64,000 nucleotides of DNA, taken from NCBI GenBank assembly GCA_963785155.1, contig CAWAUB010000001.1, positions 184,483-248,482 of the forward strand, in the 5' to 3' direction. Source of the DNA: DASUSH01 sp963785155 (GTDB taxonomy: Bacteria; Actinomycetota; Thermoleophilia; Solirubrobacterales; 70-9). Position 1 is the first letter of the stretch; each line of letters begins with the position of its first letter. The position numbers were made by a program, and so were the translations under genes. Under the pieces are notes generated by a model that saw only the letters and a list, made by a program, of their open reading frames with translations, had not been told where the DNA came from and did no database searches. Positions 48,019-57,815 of this stretch are shown one piece after another.

Positions 48019-49159
48019 TCAGGCCTCTGGGAACGGGCCGCCGCGCAGCGGCTTCTCCTCCCCCACGCGTTCCTCGTTGTCGCGAAGCCTCGGCTCGTAG
48101 TGGGAGAAGAAGACCTTTCCGACCAAATCGCGCCGGCTGCGCACCCCGGTCTTCTCGAACACGCTCTTCAGATGTTGCTGGACCGTGTGCGGGGAGACGA
48201 CGAGGTGTCTCGGCGATCTGAGTCGTCGACTCGCCCTGGAGCACCTGCCGCGTCACCTCCTGCTCGCGGTCGGTGAGGCCGTAGGCGGACATCAGTAGCG
48301 GCGTGATCCGGGCCGGGTGGGCGCCCTCAACGATCACCGCGGCTCGCCGCTGGCCGTCGGCGACGAGCGACGCGCCGTGCAGGATGACCCAGGATCCCGA
48401 ATCGGCGAGCACGCGCGCCATCGCGATCTCGCCGGGGTCGTCCGGGTCGTCCGTCGTCCGCAGCGCCCGGGAAGCAACCGCCTGGACGGAGGACGGGATG
48501 ACACCTGCCTCCCAGTCGCCGTCGGGGAGGTCGGCGAGCCAGCGCTCGACTCCCGGGGTGGCCGATTCGACCTCGCCCTTCTTGGACAGCACCACGAGCC
48601 CAGGCGCGTCGGGCCACTGAGGGTCCGAGGCCTCACCGACGAGGAGCCCGGCGCGAGCGCCATGGGCAAGGTGAGGAGCGATCGCGCTGAGGAGAGCGAT
48701 TTCGTCGGGGTCGAACAGCGGCCGGTCGGGCTCGCGGTATAGACCCAGGGCGCCCCAGACGATCCCCTCCTTCGTGCGCAGCGCGGCGATCAGCTCCTGA
48801 TCGCCGCCCATCTCCATGTTGGCGTGCCAGCGCTGGCTGGTCGATGGGTCGCCGCCGGTCACCTCGTGGAGGGTCTGGAGGCCGCGCTCGGAGCGGGCGA
48901 CGTCTGTGAGCTTGTTGACGTCGTCGGCGAGGTACTCGTACTCGAGGAACTCCTTCGGGAACTCCTCGATCTCCGCCTGGTAGTGGCTGGTTATCAAGAG
49001 GGAAGCGGGGTCGAGCGTGTACCAGCAGGGCGACATGTAGTGCGGGATCGCGCTCCGAAGGATCTCGGTCGACTCCTGCCAGAGGGTGAGCACGTCGAGC
49101 CCGCGGCCCGAGAGCTCCGCGATCCGATCCACGGCCCGTTCTTTCCCTTCGGCCCCCAT
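48019..49159 (-). CDS. LuxR-family transcriptional regulator, one frameshift
   Basis: A regulator of about 380 aa from ATG 49159. The N-terminal 300 residues look like a GAF/sensor-type domain (EIEEFPKEFLEYEYLADDVN, IVWGALGLYREPDRPLFDPD). The C-terminal LuxR helix-turn-helix begins YGLTDREQEVTRQVLQGEST. At about 48211 one base shifts the frame; corrected, it continues HLVVSPHTVQQHLKSVFEKT and GVRSRRDLVGKVFFSHYEP to TGA 48021-48019. Without this the reading runs antisense through the RTX-like gene. TAGGCT lies 9 bases before the ATG. It is divergent from the SnoaL-like gene. Confidence 0.82.
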
Positions 49160-49168
49160 CGGACGGCA

Positions 49169-49242
49169 AGCCTACGCGGCGGGGGGTGCGGCGTAAACAC
49201 CACATTTCTGGAATTGGCAGGCGAGCGCCGCGTCCGTAGGTT
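49169..49242. promoter_or_regulatory. Divergent leaderless -10 elements for LuxR and SnoaL-like genes
   Basis: TAGGCT (minus, 49174-49169) is 9 bases from the LuxR ATG, and TAGGTT (plus, 49237-49242) is 8 bases from the SnoaL-like ATG. An AT-richer stretch with TTTCTGGAATTGG lies between them. The LuxR product could act here on both genes. Confidence 0.45.
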
Positions 49243-49250
49243 CGCGACCG

Positions 49251-49577
49251 ATGAGACCAGGAGCGCGAACGCCGGAGGAGCTCGAGACGCTTTTCGAGGA
49301 CGCTTTCGTAACCCGCGATCCACTGGCATTGACGCCGCTCTTCGAAGACGGCGCTTTGCTGGTGGCCGCGAGTGGTGGCGATGAGGCCCGCGGCAGCGAG
49401 GAGATCGCGCGCTTCGCCACAGCGATGTGGCGGAGCCGGCTGACCTACCTCGCGGATCCCAGACGGGTTCTGCAGGCCCGCGACACGGCGCTCGTCGTTG
49501 CGCACGACGGCATCAACGTCGTCCGCCGCGGCGGCGACGGCAGCCTGGCGTTACGCGATCTCGCTCCTGGAACTTGA
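49251..49577 (+). CDS. SnoaL/NTF2-like small protein
   Basis: A 108-aa protein with the NTF2-like pattern: ELETLFEDAFVTRDPLALTP (helix and turn), LFEDGALLVAASGGDEARG and RSRLTYLADPRRVLQA, typical of YybH/SnoaL-like proteins that may bind small hydrophobic ligands or act as isomerases. ATG 49251 is 8 bases from TAGGTT. The cupin gene follows after 27 bases. Function unknown. Confidence 0.7.
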   Translation: MRPGARTPEELETLFEDAFVTRDPLALTPLFEDGALLVAASGGDEARGSEEIARFATAMWRSRLTYLADPRRVLQARDTALVVAHDGINVVRRGGDGSLALRDLAPGT

Positions 49578-49604
49578 ATCCAAACGAACGGAAGGAGAGA
49601 CGAC

Positions 49605-50094
49605 ATGAGCACAAAGACCGACTGCGACCGAGGCCATGGTGAAGGCAGTCGCGAACGACGAGGGCGAGGCCCTCTGGTGGTTCGGCGCGCTCGCCGTGAT
49701 CAAGGCCACGTCCGAGGACACGGGTGGACAGATGACGATCGTCGAGGTGACCGAGCCGCCCGGCGCCGAGGCGCCGCTTCACGTCCACCACCGCGAGGAC
49801 GAGGCGTTCTTCATCCTCGAGGGGAGCGTCACCCTCCAGGTCGGCGACGAGACAATCGAGGCGAGCGCCGGCGACTACGCCATGGGACCGCGTGACATCC
49901 CGCACCGCTACACGGTCGGCGCCGACGGCTGCCGGATGCTGTTCATCTGCACCCCCGGTGGCTTCGAGAACCTCGTTCGGGAGATGAGCGTCCCGGCCGA
50001 GAGCCGCACCCTGCCGCCGGCCACCGACGAGGAGCCGGACTTCGAGCATGTCGGCAAGGTCGCGCGCGACAACGGCTGTGAGCTGCTCGGCTGA
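49605..50094 (+). CDS. Cupin-domain protein, one frameshift near start
   Basis: A protein of about 162 aa with a single cupin barrel: PLHVHHREDEAFFILEGSVT (metal-binding HxH and Glu), then GDYAMGPRDIPHRYTVG (second histidine motif). ATG 49605 has a strong ribosome-binding site (GGAAGGAGAG). One extra base near 49620 separates MSTKT from ATEAMVKAVANDEGEALWWF; without it, a start at ATG 49636 is possible but has no ribosome-binding site. It resembles the cupin at 50756, so the two may be distant paralogues. Possible dioxygenase-like or sugar-binding role; not assigned. Confidence 0.75.
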
Positions 50095-50096
50095 GC

Positions 50097-50697
50097 TCAG
50101 TGATCCGCGAGCGCGGAATTGAGGATCGCCCGCGCGGTCCAGCGCATGAGGTCGGCCGCCTCCTCCCGGGAGAGACCGGCGACGTCGGTGAGCCAGACGA
50201 ACGCCTCGATCCCGGTGGCGGAGCGAATCGCGAGGGCGAGCCTGTGAATCTCGGCCTCGGCCATCTCGGTCCCGCAACGGCGCCAGCGCATCTTCGATCC
50301 AGCCGATGACCCTGCCCCGGCGAAGAGGAAGCGCTTCGGGGTCGGGCGCCGGTGTCTCGAGCGAGAGGCGCAGCATTGCCCGCAGTTCCGGCTCGCGTTC
50401 GATCATCTGTTCACCGACGCGCCTCACAACGATTTCGAGGCGCGCACCGGGGTCCTCCGGCGCATCGGGATCGAGCAGGGACGGCGATTCGAGCTCCGGA
50501 TAGCACGCAAGCAAGAGCTCCCGCTGATTCGGGAAGTACCGGTAGGCGGTCGTGCGGGAGACATCCGCCGCCTCGGCTGCCTGCTCGACGGTGGGAGTGA
50601 TCCCTTGGGCCAGCAACGCGCGGGCCGCCGTCACGAGCGCCGCGCGGGTGCGCGCCTTCTGACGTGTGCGACCTGTCTCTTCGTAGGACACGGACAC
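50097..50697 (-). CDS. TetR-family transcriptional regulator, one frameshift
   Basis: A repressor of about 199 aa. GTG 50697 (or GTG 50691) starts the helix-turn-helix region: RAALVTAARALLAQGITPTV, then QAAEAADVSRTTAYRYFPNQ. The reading holds to WIEDALAPLRDR at about 50275, and after a one-base shift continues MAEAEIHRLALAIRSATGIE and FVWLTDVAGLSREEAADLMR to TGA 50099-50097. TACCAT on the minus strand is 9 bases before the GTG. It is divergent from the second cupin gene and convergent with the first, with a direct-repeat operator candidate in the 58-base spacer. Confidence 0.82.
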
Positions 50698-50715
50698 TGG
50701 AACGACATGGTACTA

Positions 50716-50745
50716 TCGTCCCATTACGGAACTTTCGTCCCATTA
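50716..50745. promoter_or_regulatory. Two 11-bp direct repeats in TetR/cupin spacer, candidate operator
   Basis: TCGTCCCATTA at 50716-50726 and again at 50735-50745, starting 19 bases apart, between divergent TetR and cupin genes. They flank or overlap likely -10 elements of both (TACCAT minus, 50712-50707; TACTAT plus, 50711-50716). They could be TetR or co-regulator sites. Confidence 0.5.
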
Positions 50746-50755
50746 GGGGGAGACA

Positions 50756-51250
50756 ATGAACTCAGCAGTGCCGATCATCAGGCAAGACGGAGAGGGCGAG
50801 CAGATGTGGTTCGCCGGCGGTGGGGTTTTCACGTGGAAGGCCACAAGCGAGGAAACGGGCGGCTCGTTCCTTTTGATGGACGACCGAATGGAGCGGGGCA
50901 AGTCCACGCCGATGCACCTGCACCCGGAACAGGACGAGGCGATCTACGTGCTCGAGGGCGAGCTCCTTGTGGACGTCGACGGCGAGCAGCATCAGGTGGG
51001 AACCGGTGGATTCTTCGTCGCGCCGCGAGGCGTCCCACACGCGTTCATGGTGACTTCCGACGGTGCCCGCGTACTCGGGCTGCAGACACCCGGCACGGGC
51101 GAAGACTTCTACCGGGACGCCGGCGAGACGGTGCGCTCGCCCGAGGACGCCGAACGACCGGCGGACTGGGACCGGTTGCGCGAGGTCGCGGAGCGCTCAG
51201 CGAGCATCGAGATCCTCGGCCCACCGCCGTTCGAAGCGCTCACGACGTAG
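50756..51250 (+). CDS. Cupin-domain protein
   Basis: A 164-aa protein with a cupin barrel: PMHLHPEQDEAIYVLEGELL carries the HxH and Glu metal ligands, and FFVAPRGVPHAFMV the last histidine. ATG 50756 follows GGGGGAGA. Family members include quercetin dioxygenase-like and sugar-binding proteins. Control by the divergent TetR through the repeats at 50716 is likely. The downstream secreted-protein gene follows after 22 bases. Confidence 0.85.
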   Translation: MNSAVPIIRQDGEGEQMWFAGGGVFTWKATSEETGGSFLLMDDRMERGKSTPMHLHPEQDEAIYVLEGELLVDVDGEQHQVGTGGFFVAPRGVPHAFMVTSDGARVLGLQTPGTGEDFYRDAGETVRSPEDAERPADWDRLREVAERSASIEILGPPPFEALTT

Positions 51251-51272
51251 CTGACGCATACAAGGGGGATTC

Positions 51273-51800
51273 ATGAGACACGCAACTGTGGCGGTCGTCG
51301 TTTCGGCCTCGCTCCTGCTCGCCTTCGGCGCGGCGCCTGCGAGCGCGGCCAAGGGAGGCGGCGTGAAGAAGCACGATGTCGACCTGACGTGGAAGCCGAA
51401 GGACCAGGACATAGTTTCTGGGAGCGAAGCCGTGCACGACACCTTCAGCTCCTTCGGGCCGCCGTTCGACGATTGGGATCCCGCCCATGTCGAGACGTCG
51501 ACGCCTCGCGACCAGGTGGGCCAGGACACCCGAACAGGCACGTGGTTCATCCTGTTCGGCAAGGCGGAGAAACGGGCCCAATGCGACGGCAGGTTCAAGA
51601 TCGAGCGCGACGTGATCGAGACGAACCCGTCACTGCAGACGATCGAATACCAGGGGCGCGTCTGGATCCAGCGTTGCATTCACAGTCGTCGTTTTGCGAA
51701 GCTCGAGCCGGGCAAGCTCGGTGATTTGGACGGGGAGACGACCTGCACCGGGGCTGGCTGCACCGGCCGCCTCGACATCTTCGGCGAGATTCGCTACTAG
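51273..51800 (+). CDS. Hypothetical secreted protein
   Basis: A 175-aa exported protein. The signal peptide (ATVAVVVSASLLLAFGAAPA, cleaved near ASA-AKG, residue 26) precedes a hydrophilic domain with few motifs and four cysteines (AQCDGRF, IQRCIHSRR, TTCTGAGCTGR) that could pair outside the cell. It is not recognised as a family. ATG 51273 follows AGGGGG. Its TAG overlaps the ybaB stop on the other strand (shared CTAG, 51797-51800), marking the border between the inserted block and the dnaX-ybaB genes. Confidence 0.75.
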   Translation: MRHATVAVVVSASLLLAFGAAPASAAKGGGVKKHDVDLTWKPKDQDIVSGSEAVHDTFSSFGPPFDDWDPAHVETSTPRDQVGQDTRTGTWFILFGKAEKRAQCDGRFKIERDVIETNPSLQTIEYQGRVWIQRCIHSRRFAKLEPGKLGDLDGETTCTGAGCTGRLDIFGEIRY

Positions 51801-52140
51801 AGCCCGGGCAGCCCGAGCCCGCCGGTCGCGCCGCCGAGCTTCGAGGAGGCGAGCTCCTGCGCGGCGCGCAGCGCCTCGTTAATCGCCGCGGCGACCATGT
51901 CCTCGAGGAGCTCGGCGTCCTCGGGATCGATCGCCTCGGGATCGATCTTCAGCTCTTTCAGGACCAGGTCGCCGGTCATCGTCACCTTGACCATGCCGCC
52001 GCCGGCGCTCGCCTCGACGGTCTCGTCCTTCAGCTTCTCCTGCGCCTCGAGCATCTCCGCCTGCATCTTCTGGACCTGCTTCATCATCTTGTTCATGTCC
52101 ATGCCGCCCGGCATACCGCCGGGTCCGGGTCCACCGCGGG

Positions 52141-52144
<4 letters not shown>
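51797..52144 (-). CDS. ybaB: YbaB/EbfC-family nucleoid-associated protein
   Basis: A 115-aa DNA-binding protein. The N-terminal PGGMDMNKMMKQVQKMQAEM and the helix-rich part (LEAQEKLKDETVEASAGGGM, VKVTMTGDLVLKELKIDPE, DMVAAAINEALRAAQEL) match YbaB/EbfC. ATG 52144 overlaps the dnaX stop (ATGA). In most bacteria recR follows immediately; here it does not. Confidence 0.95.
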
Positions 52145-53805
<1,661 letters not shown>

Positions 53806-53814
53806 GGGAAATCG

Positions 53815-53853
53815 AGTCTAGTCATTGCCCCCGAGGTCTCCCGGGAGTAGGCT
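53815..53853. promoter_or_regulatory. Divergent leaderless -10 elements for dnaX and WS/DGAT genes
   Basis: TAGACT (minus, 53820-53815) is 9 bases from the dnaX GTG. TAGGCT (plus, 53848-53853) is 6 bases from codon 53860, where the WS/DGAT conserved N-terminus begins. Confidence 0.4.
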
Positions 53854-53919
53854 CGACATATCGACCGACTTAGCGCAATCGACGCGGGCTTTCTGGCGCA
53901 GGAGCGCGACGGGTCGCAC

Positions 53920-55380
53920 ATGCACATCGGCGCGTTGATGGTCTTCGAGGGCCCGCCGCCCGGCGTCGAGGAGCATCTCGAGCACGTCGAGAGCCGCCTG
54001 CATCTGGTCCCCCGCTACCGGCAGAAGCTCGCCGTGCCGCGCTTCGAGCTCGGCCGGCCGCTGTGGATCGACGACCCGCAGTTCAATCTCGGCTACCACG
54101 TCAGGCGAACTGCGCTGCCTCGGCCCGGCGGGATCGAGGAGCTGCGGACGCTGACCGCGCGGATCTTCTCCCAGCAGCTCGACCGCTCGAAGCCGCTCTG
54201 GGAGAACTGGCTCGTCGAGGGCCTCGACGACGACCGCTTCGCCGTGATCACGAAGACCCACCACTGCCTCGTCGACGGCGTCTCCGGAGTCGATCTCACC
54301 ACGGTCCTCTTCGACATCGAGCGCGAGCCGGAGGGGCCGATCGCCCGGCCCGAGCCGTGGATTCCGGGCCCGGAGCCGTCAGATGCCGAGATCGCCGCGA
54401 AGGGAATTCAGGACCTGGTCGAGACCCCGATCAACCTGACCCGTCGCGCGATCGGCGCGGTCACCGATCCTGCGCCGGCCCTCGAGAGCGCGCGGGAGGC
54501 AGTTGAGGGCGTCGCCGAGGTCGCCTGGGGCCTCGTCAACTCGCACCCCGAGTCTCCGCTCAACGTGCCGCTCGGCCCGCACCGGCGGATCACGTGGGTG
54601 CGCACGGACCTCGCCCACCTGAAGGCGATCAAGAACGGCCTCGGCGGCACCGTCAATGACGTCTTCCTGGCCGTCGTCACAGGCGCGCTCGCCCGCTGGC
54701 TGCGTGCCCGGGGCGAGAGGACCGACGGCGTCGAGCTGTTCGGCTGCGTGCCGGTCTCGGTGCGAACGGCCGACGAGGCGGGAGCGCTCGGGAACAAGAT
54801 CACGATGATGTCCTGCCCGCTGCCGGTCTACGCGGACGATCCGCGGGAGCGCTTCCGGATCGTCCGCGAGGCGATGCAGGGACTGAAGGAGTCGAAGCGG
54901 GCCCTGGGCGCCGAGGCGATCGCGGGCCTGCAGGACTTCGCGCCGCCGACGATCTTCGCCCAGGCATCGCGGCTCAACTTCTCCAACCGGCTCTACAACC
55001 TGCTCGTCACCAATGTGCCCGGGCCGCAGTTCCCGCTCTACCTGCTGGGCCGCGAACTCGAGCAGCTCGTCCCGATCCCGTTCCTCGGTCCGGAGAAGGC
55101 GCTGGCGATCGCGATCATGAGCTACAACGGCGGCGTCCACCTGGGCCTGATGGGCGACTACGACGCGCTCGACGACATCGACGACCTCGCCGTGTGGATC
55201 AGCGACGAGATCGCCGCGCTCAGCGAGGTGGCCGGGACAGGCGGAGCGCGCCGCGAGCCAGTAGAGGAGGTGCGACCTCCTCATCGAATGCCTGAGGGAT
55301 GCAGAGTCCCCGGGCAGGACACACCACCGCCTCCGTGGCGATCCTCGTTCTCGCCGCGATCCTGCTGTTCGCCGCGCTGA
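53920..55380 (+). CDS. WS/DGAT-family wax ester synthase/diacylglycerol acyltransferase
   Basis: Acyl-CoA-dependent acyltransferase that makes triacylglycerol or wax esters. The active-site HHxxxDG is present (ITKTHHCLVDGVSGVDL), as are WENWLVEGLDDDRFAV, NDVFLAVVTGALARWL and NVPGPQFPLYLLGRELEQLV. The first standard start is ATG 53920, but in the same frame 53860-53919 encodes IDRLSAIDAGFLAQERDGSH, the conserved family N-terminus, with no ATG, GTG or TTG. TAGGCT ends 6 bases before 53860, so a leaderless start at that ATC, or a base error, is likely. The 3' end is also uncertain: the frame overlaps the collagen-like gene, and a one-base change would end it at TAG 55262. Confidence 0.82.
   Translation: MHIGALMVFEGPPPGVEEHLEHVESRLHLVPRYRQKLAVPRFELGRPLWIDDPQFNLGYHVRRTALPRPGGIEELRTLTARIFSQQLDRSKPLWENWLVEGLDDDRFAVITKTHHCLVDGVSGVDLTTVLFDIEREPEGPIARPEPWIPGPEPSDAEIAAKGIQDLVETPINLTRRAIGAVTDPAPALESAREAVEGVAEVAWGLVNSHPESPLNVPLGPHRRITWVRTDLAHLKAIKNGLGGTVNDVFLAVVTGALARWLRARGERTDGVELFGCVPVSVRTADEAGALGNKITMMSCPLPVYADDPRERFRIVREAMQGLKESKRALGAEAIAGLQDFAPPTIFAQASRLNFSNRLYNLLVTNVPGPQFPLYLLGRELEQLVPIPFLGPEKALAIAIMSYNGGVHLGLMGDYDALDDIDDLAVWISDEIAALSEVAGTGGARREPVEEVRPPHRMPEGCRVPGQDTPPPPWRSSFSPRSCCSPR
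55264..55282 (+). promoter_or_regulatory. Hairpin that sequesters a Shine-Dalgarno-like sequence
   Basis: GAGGAGGT, loop GCG, ACCTCCTC: perfect 8-bp stem with a three-base loop, 17 bases before the collagen-like ATG at 55299. The left arm is a consensus ribosome-binding sequence and would be hidden when folded. There is no T-run, so it is not an ordinary intrinsic terminator. Confidence 0.4.
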
Positions 55381-56090
55381 CCGCCAGTGGGGCGCCCGCA
55401 GAGCCTGCGCCACTGGCGAACAGCAAGAAGGTCAAGGTCTCCTGCCCACGCGGAGCCTTCAAGGGCGGCAAGGGTCACAAGAACGTCAAGTGCAAGATCA
55501 AGTCGTCGAACCTGCCCGAGGGGCCGAAGGGCCCCGAGGGGGCGACCGGGCCGCAGGGTCAGCAGGGGCCGAACGGCAATACGGGCGAACGCGGGGCTAC
55601 GGGGGCACAGGGAGCGAAGGGCGACCAGGGCATGCCCGGGCCGCCGGGGCCGACAGGACAGCCGGGGCCGACGGCGATCGGCATAGATCAGCGCACCGCC
55701 ACCTTCGACATCCCGAACACGCCCACCGAGGGAGAGGTCCTCCAGGCCACGCTCACCACGACGTTCGACTTCGTGTTCGACGTCGACGCAAGCATCGGTC
55801 TAGACGCACCGGGCGTTGTCTCACCCGCGCTCGCGGGCTGCCGGGCCCAGCTCGACACCGGACCGGTGGGAGCGGGCGACGACCTCGGTCCGCAATACGC
55901 GTCCGAGGTGAGCCCCTTCCTTCCGCCGACGGACGAGACGCTCTCGATCGTCGGCTCGAACCCGCCGGGAACCGCGAGCTATCCCCCCGGCACCTACACC
56001 GTCGAGGTTCTCTGCACGAACCTTTCGAACCCGGGCGTCGTCGACGCGGTGGGTCGCGCGCTCAACGTCACAGCGGTCGCGGCTCCGTAA
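55299..56090 (+). CDS. Secreted protein with collagen-like Gly-X-Y repeats
   Basis: A 263-aa exported protein. The signal/anchor segment is ASVAILVLAAILLFAALTAS. A basic region with two cysteines follows (VKVSCPRGAFKGG, KNVKCKIKSS). The Gly-X-Y tract covers about residues 75-128 (GPKGPEGATGPQGQQGPNGN, GERGATGAQGAKGDQGMPG, PPGPTGQPGPT), about 18 triplets. A C-terminal domain of about 135 residues (FDIPNTPTEGEVLQATLTTT, FDFVFDVDASIGL) may be the trimerising or binding head. Bacterial collagen-like proteins form surface fibres or adhesins. ATG 55299 has only a poor ribosome-binding site next to it, and the hairpin upstream may matter. Confidence 0.82.
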   Translation: MQSPRAGHTTASVAILVLAAILLFAALTASGAPAEPAPLANSKKVKVSCPRGAFKGGKGHKNVKCKIKSSNLPEGPKGPEGATGPQGQQGPNGNTGERGATGAQGAKGDQGMPGPPGPTGQPGPTAIGIDQRTATFDIPNTPTEGEVLQATLTTTFDFVFDVDASIGLDAPGVVSPALAGCRAQLDTGPVGAGDDLGPQYASEVSPFLPPTDETLSIVGSNPPGTASYPPGTYTVEVLCTNLSNPGVVDAVGRALNVTAVAAP

Positions 56091-56107
56091 ACCCGCGGCG
56101 GGCGGGC

Positions 56108-56113
56108 TAAGGT
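56108..56113 (+). promoter_or_regulatory. Leaderless -10 element of GT-C-like gene
   Basis: TAAGGT with 9 bases to the ATG at 56123; no Shine-Dalgarno sequence. Confidence 0.4.
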
Positions 56114-56122
56114 CCGCCCGCG

Positions 56123-57703
56123 ATGGCCGCCCGCGTCCGCGACCTCCCCGCGCCGCTGCGCGCCCTCGTCCCCGTCGCGATCGTCGTCGCCGGCGCCGGC
56201 CTGATCTGGCTCGCCTTCGGCCACGGCTTCGCGAATTACGACACCTTCTACTCGCTCGTCTGGGGGAACGAGATCTTCCACGGGTTGAAGCCCGATTACG
56301 GCGCGCCGATCCCCCCCACCCCGCACCCGCTCCAGACGCTCCAGGGCTTCGTGCTCGCCCCCTTCGGCGACGGCGCGGAGCCGATCACGGTCGCGATCGC
56401 GTTTCTCTCCCTGGCCGCGCTCGCCTACCTGACCTACCGGCTCGGCGAGCGCTGGTTCGGGTGGCCCGCCGGGCTGCTGGCCGCGGCGATCGTGCTCACT
56501 CGCGAGCCGATCCTCTCGAACGGCGTCCGCGCCTATGTCGACATCCCCTACATCGTGTTCGTCCTCGCTGCCCTGCTGATCGAGACGCGGCGGCCGCGCG
56601 CCGGGTGGCCGGTGCTGGCGCTGCTCGCGCTCGCCGGATTGCTGCGACCGGAGGCGTGGCTCTTCTCCGCGGCCTACGTGGTCTACCTCGCCTACACCCG
56701 CTTCTCGCCGTCGGCGGTCGACGCGCTGAAGGCCGCGCATCGCTCGAAGAGCGGGCTCGTCCAGGTCGTCGCGCCAACCCGCCGCGACAGGGTCAATCGG
56801 GTCCTCCTCCCCATCTCCCACGCCTTAAGACAACGGCAGTTCCTCTGGCTCATCGCGCTCGCGGCCGCCGCGCCGATCCTCTGGACGCTCTACGACATCG
56901 TCTTCGCCGGCGACGCCCTCTACTCCCTGACGGGCACGCGGGACACCGTCGAGACGCTCGGCCGCGACACCGGCCTGATCGACTGGATCCGCTTCTTCCC
57001 CCGCCGGCTCGGCGAAATCCTGCGCGAGCCGGTCCTGCTCGGCGCGGCCGGCGGTGGGGTCCTCACCCTCTGGCTCCTGCGCGACCGGGCGAAGCTCGGC
57101 GCCGCCGCCGGCTTCCTCGCGGCCGGCGCCTTCGCGCTGCTCGCGATCGCGGGCCTCGCCGTGATCACCCGCTACGCGATGCTCGCCGCCGTCATCCTCG
57201 CTGTCTTCTGCGGCGCCGGCGTCTTCGGCTGGATGAAGCTCCCGCGCGAGCACCCGGCGCGGCCCTGGTGGATGGCCTTCGGCGCCCTGGTGGTCGTCGC
57301 CTTCATCGTTTTCGCGCCGAGCCAGCGAGACCGTCTGCACAACCTCCAGGGCTCCATCGCGGCCCAGGAGGAGATCCGCGACGACCTAAAGGCGATCGCC
57401 GACTCGGGCGCGGTGGACGACGCCTGCGTGCCGGTCACCGTGCCCAACCACCGGCCGGTGCCGCTGCTCGCGCTCTGGCTGGATCGCCGTCCCTCGGAGA
57501 TCCTCACCGCGGTTCGCGAGGAGGACGGCGAGCTCGTTCGCGTCGAGCCCGAGGCCGGCTACTTCTTCGACCCAGCGAATCCCGAGGTCGAGGAGAACTT
57601 CACCCTCGACCCGAACGATCCCGGCGAGCTGACCGCGCCGGTGCCGGCCGGCTTCCAGCGCTCAGGCGAGAACGAGAGCTGGGTGCTCTACGAGCGCTGC
57701 TAG
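56123..57703 (+). CDS. Multi-pass membrane protein, dolichyl-phosphate-mannose/GT39-like (GT-C) glycosyltransferase
   Basis: A 526-aa integral membrane protein with about 10 membrane segments. The first external loop has GHGFANYDTFYSLVWGNEIF, with acidic residues in the position used for catalysis in GT-C enzymes. The segment LTREPILSNGVRAYVDIPYI and the LRPEAWLFSAAYVVYLAY region are like PMT/ArnT-type transferases. The last 90 residues are soluble and extracellular (PNHRPVPLLALWLDRRPSEI). Such enzymes move sugars from lipid carriers to proteins or glycans on the outer face. Donor and acceptor are not known; the neighbouring secreted collagen-like protein is a speculative acceptor. Confidence 0.72.
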   Translation: MAARVRDLPAPLRALVPVAIVVAGAGLIWLAFGHGFANYDTFYSLVWGNEIFHGLKPDYGAPIPPTPHPLQTLQGFVLAPFGDGAEPITVAIAFLSLAALAYLTYRLGERWFGWPAGLLAAAIVLTREPILSNGVRAYVDIPYIVFVLAALLIETRRPRAGWPVLALLALAGLLRPEAWLFSAAYVVYLAYTRFSPSAVDALKAAHRSKSGLVQVVAPTRRDRVNRVLLPISHALRQRQFLWLIALAAAAPILWTLYDIVFAGDALYSLTGTRDTVETLGRDTGLIDWIRFFPRRLGEILREPVLLGAAGGGVLTLWLLRDRAKLGAAAGFLAAGAFALLAIAGLAVITRYAMLAAVILAVFCGAGVFGWMKLPREHPARPWWMAFGALVVVAFIVFAPSQRDRLHNLQGSIAAQEEIRDDLKAIADSGAVDDACVPVTVPNHRPVPLLALWLDRRPSEILTAVREEDGELVRVEPEAGYFFDPANPEVEENFTLDPNDPGELTAPVPAGFQRSGENESWVLYERC

Positions 57704-57789
57704 GGCCGCCCCCACACTGAATGGTGAGATTCGGCGGAGCGATTGTTCTGCTTTGCATGGAAGGCAGAAGGGCTCCGGGCCCCCCACGT

Positions 57790-57815
57790 AGGTCCCCACT
57801 AAAGGTCCCCACTAA
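57790..57815. repeat. Perfect 13-bp tandem duplication
   Basis: AGGTCCCCACTAA occurs twice back to back (57790-57802, 57803-57815). The second copy contains the TAG stop of the small minus-strand membrane protein. The 108-base spacer between 57703 and 57812 holds nothing else recognisable. Confidence 0.8.

Noticed and set aside
55264..55282. Intrinsic terminator after the acyltransferase gene
   Set aside because: The hairpin is strong but is followed by CATCGAATG and not a T-run; its Shine-Dalgarno content suggests another role.
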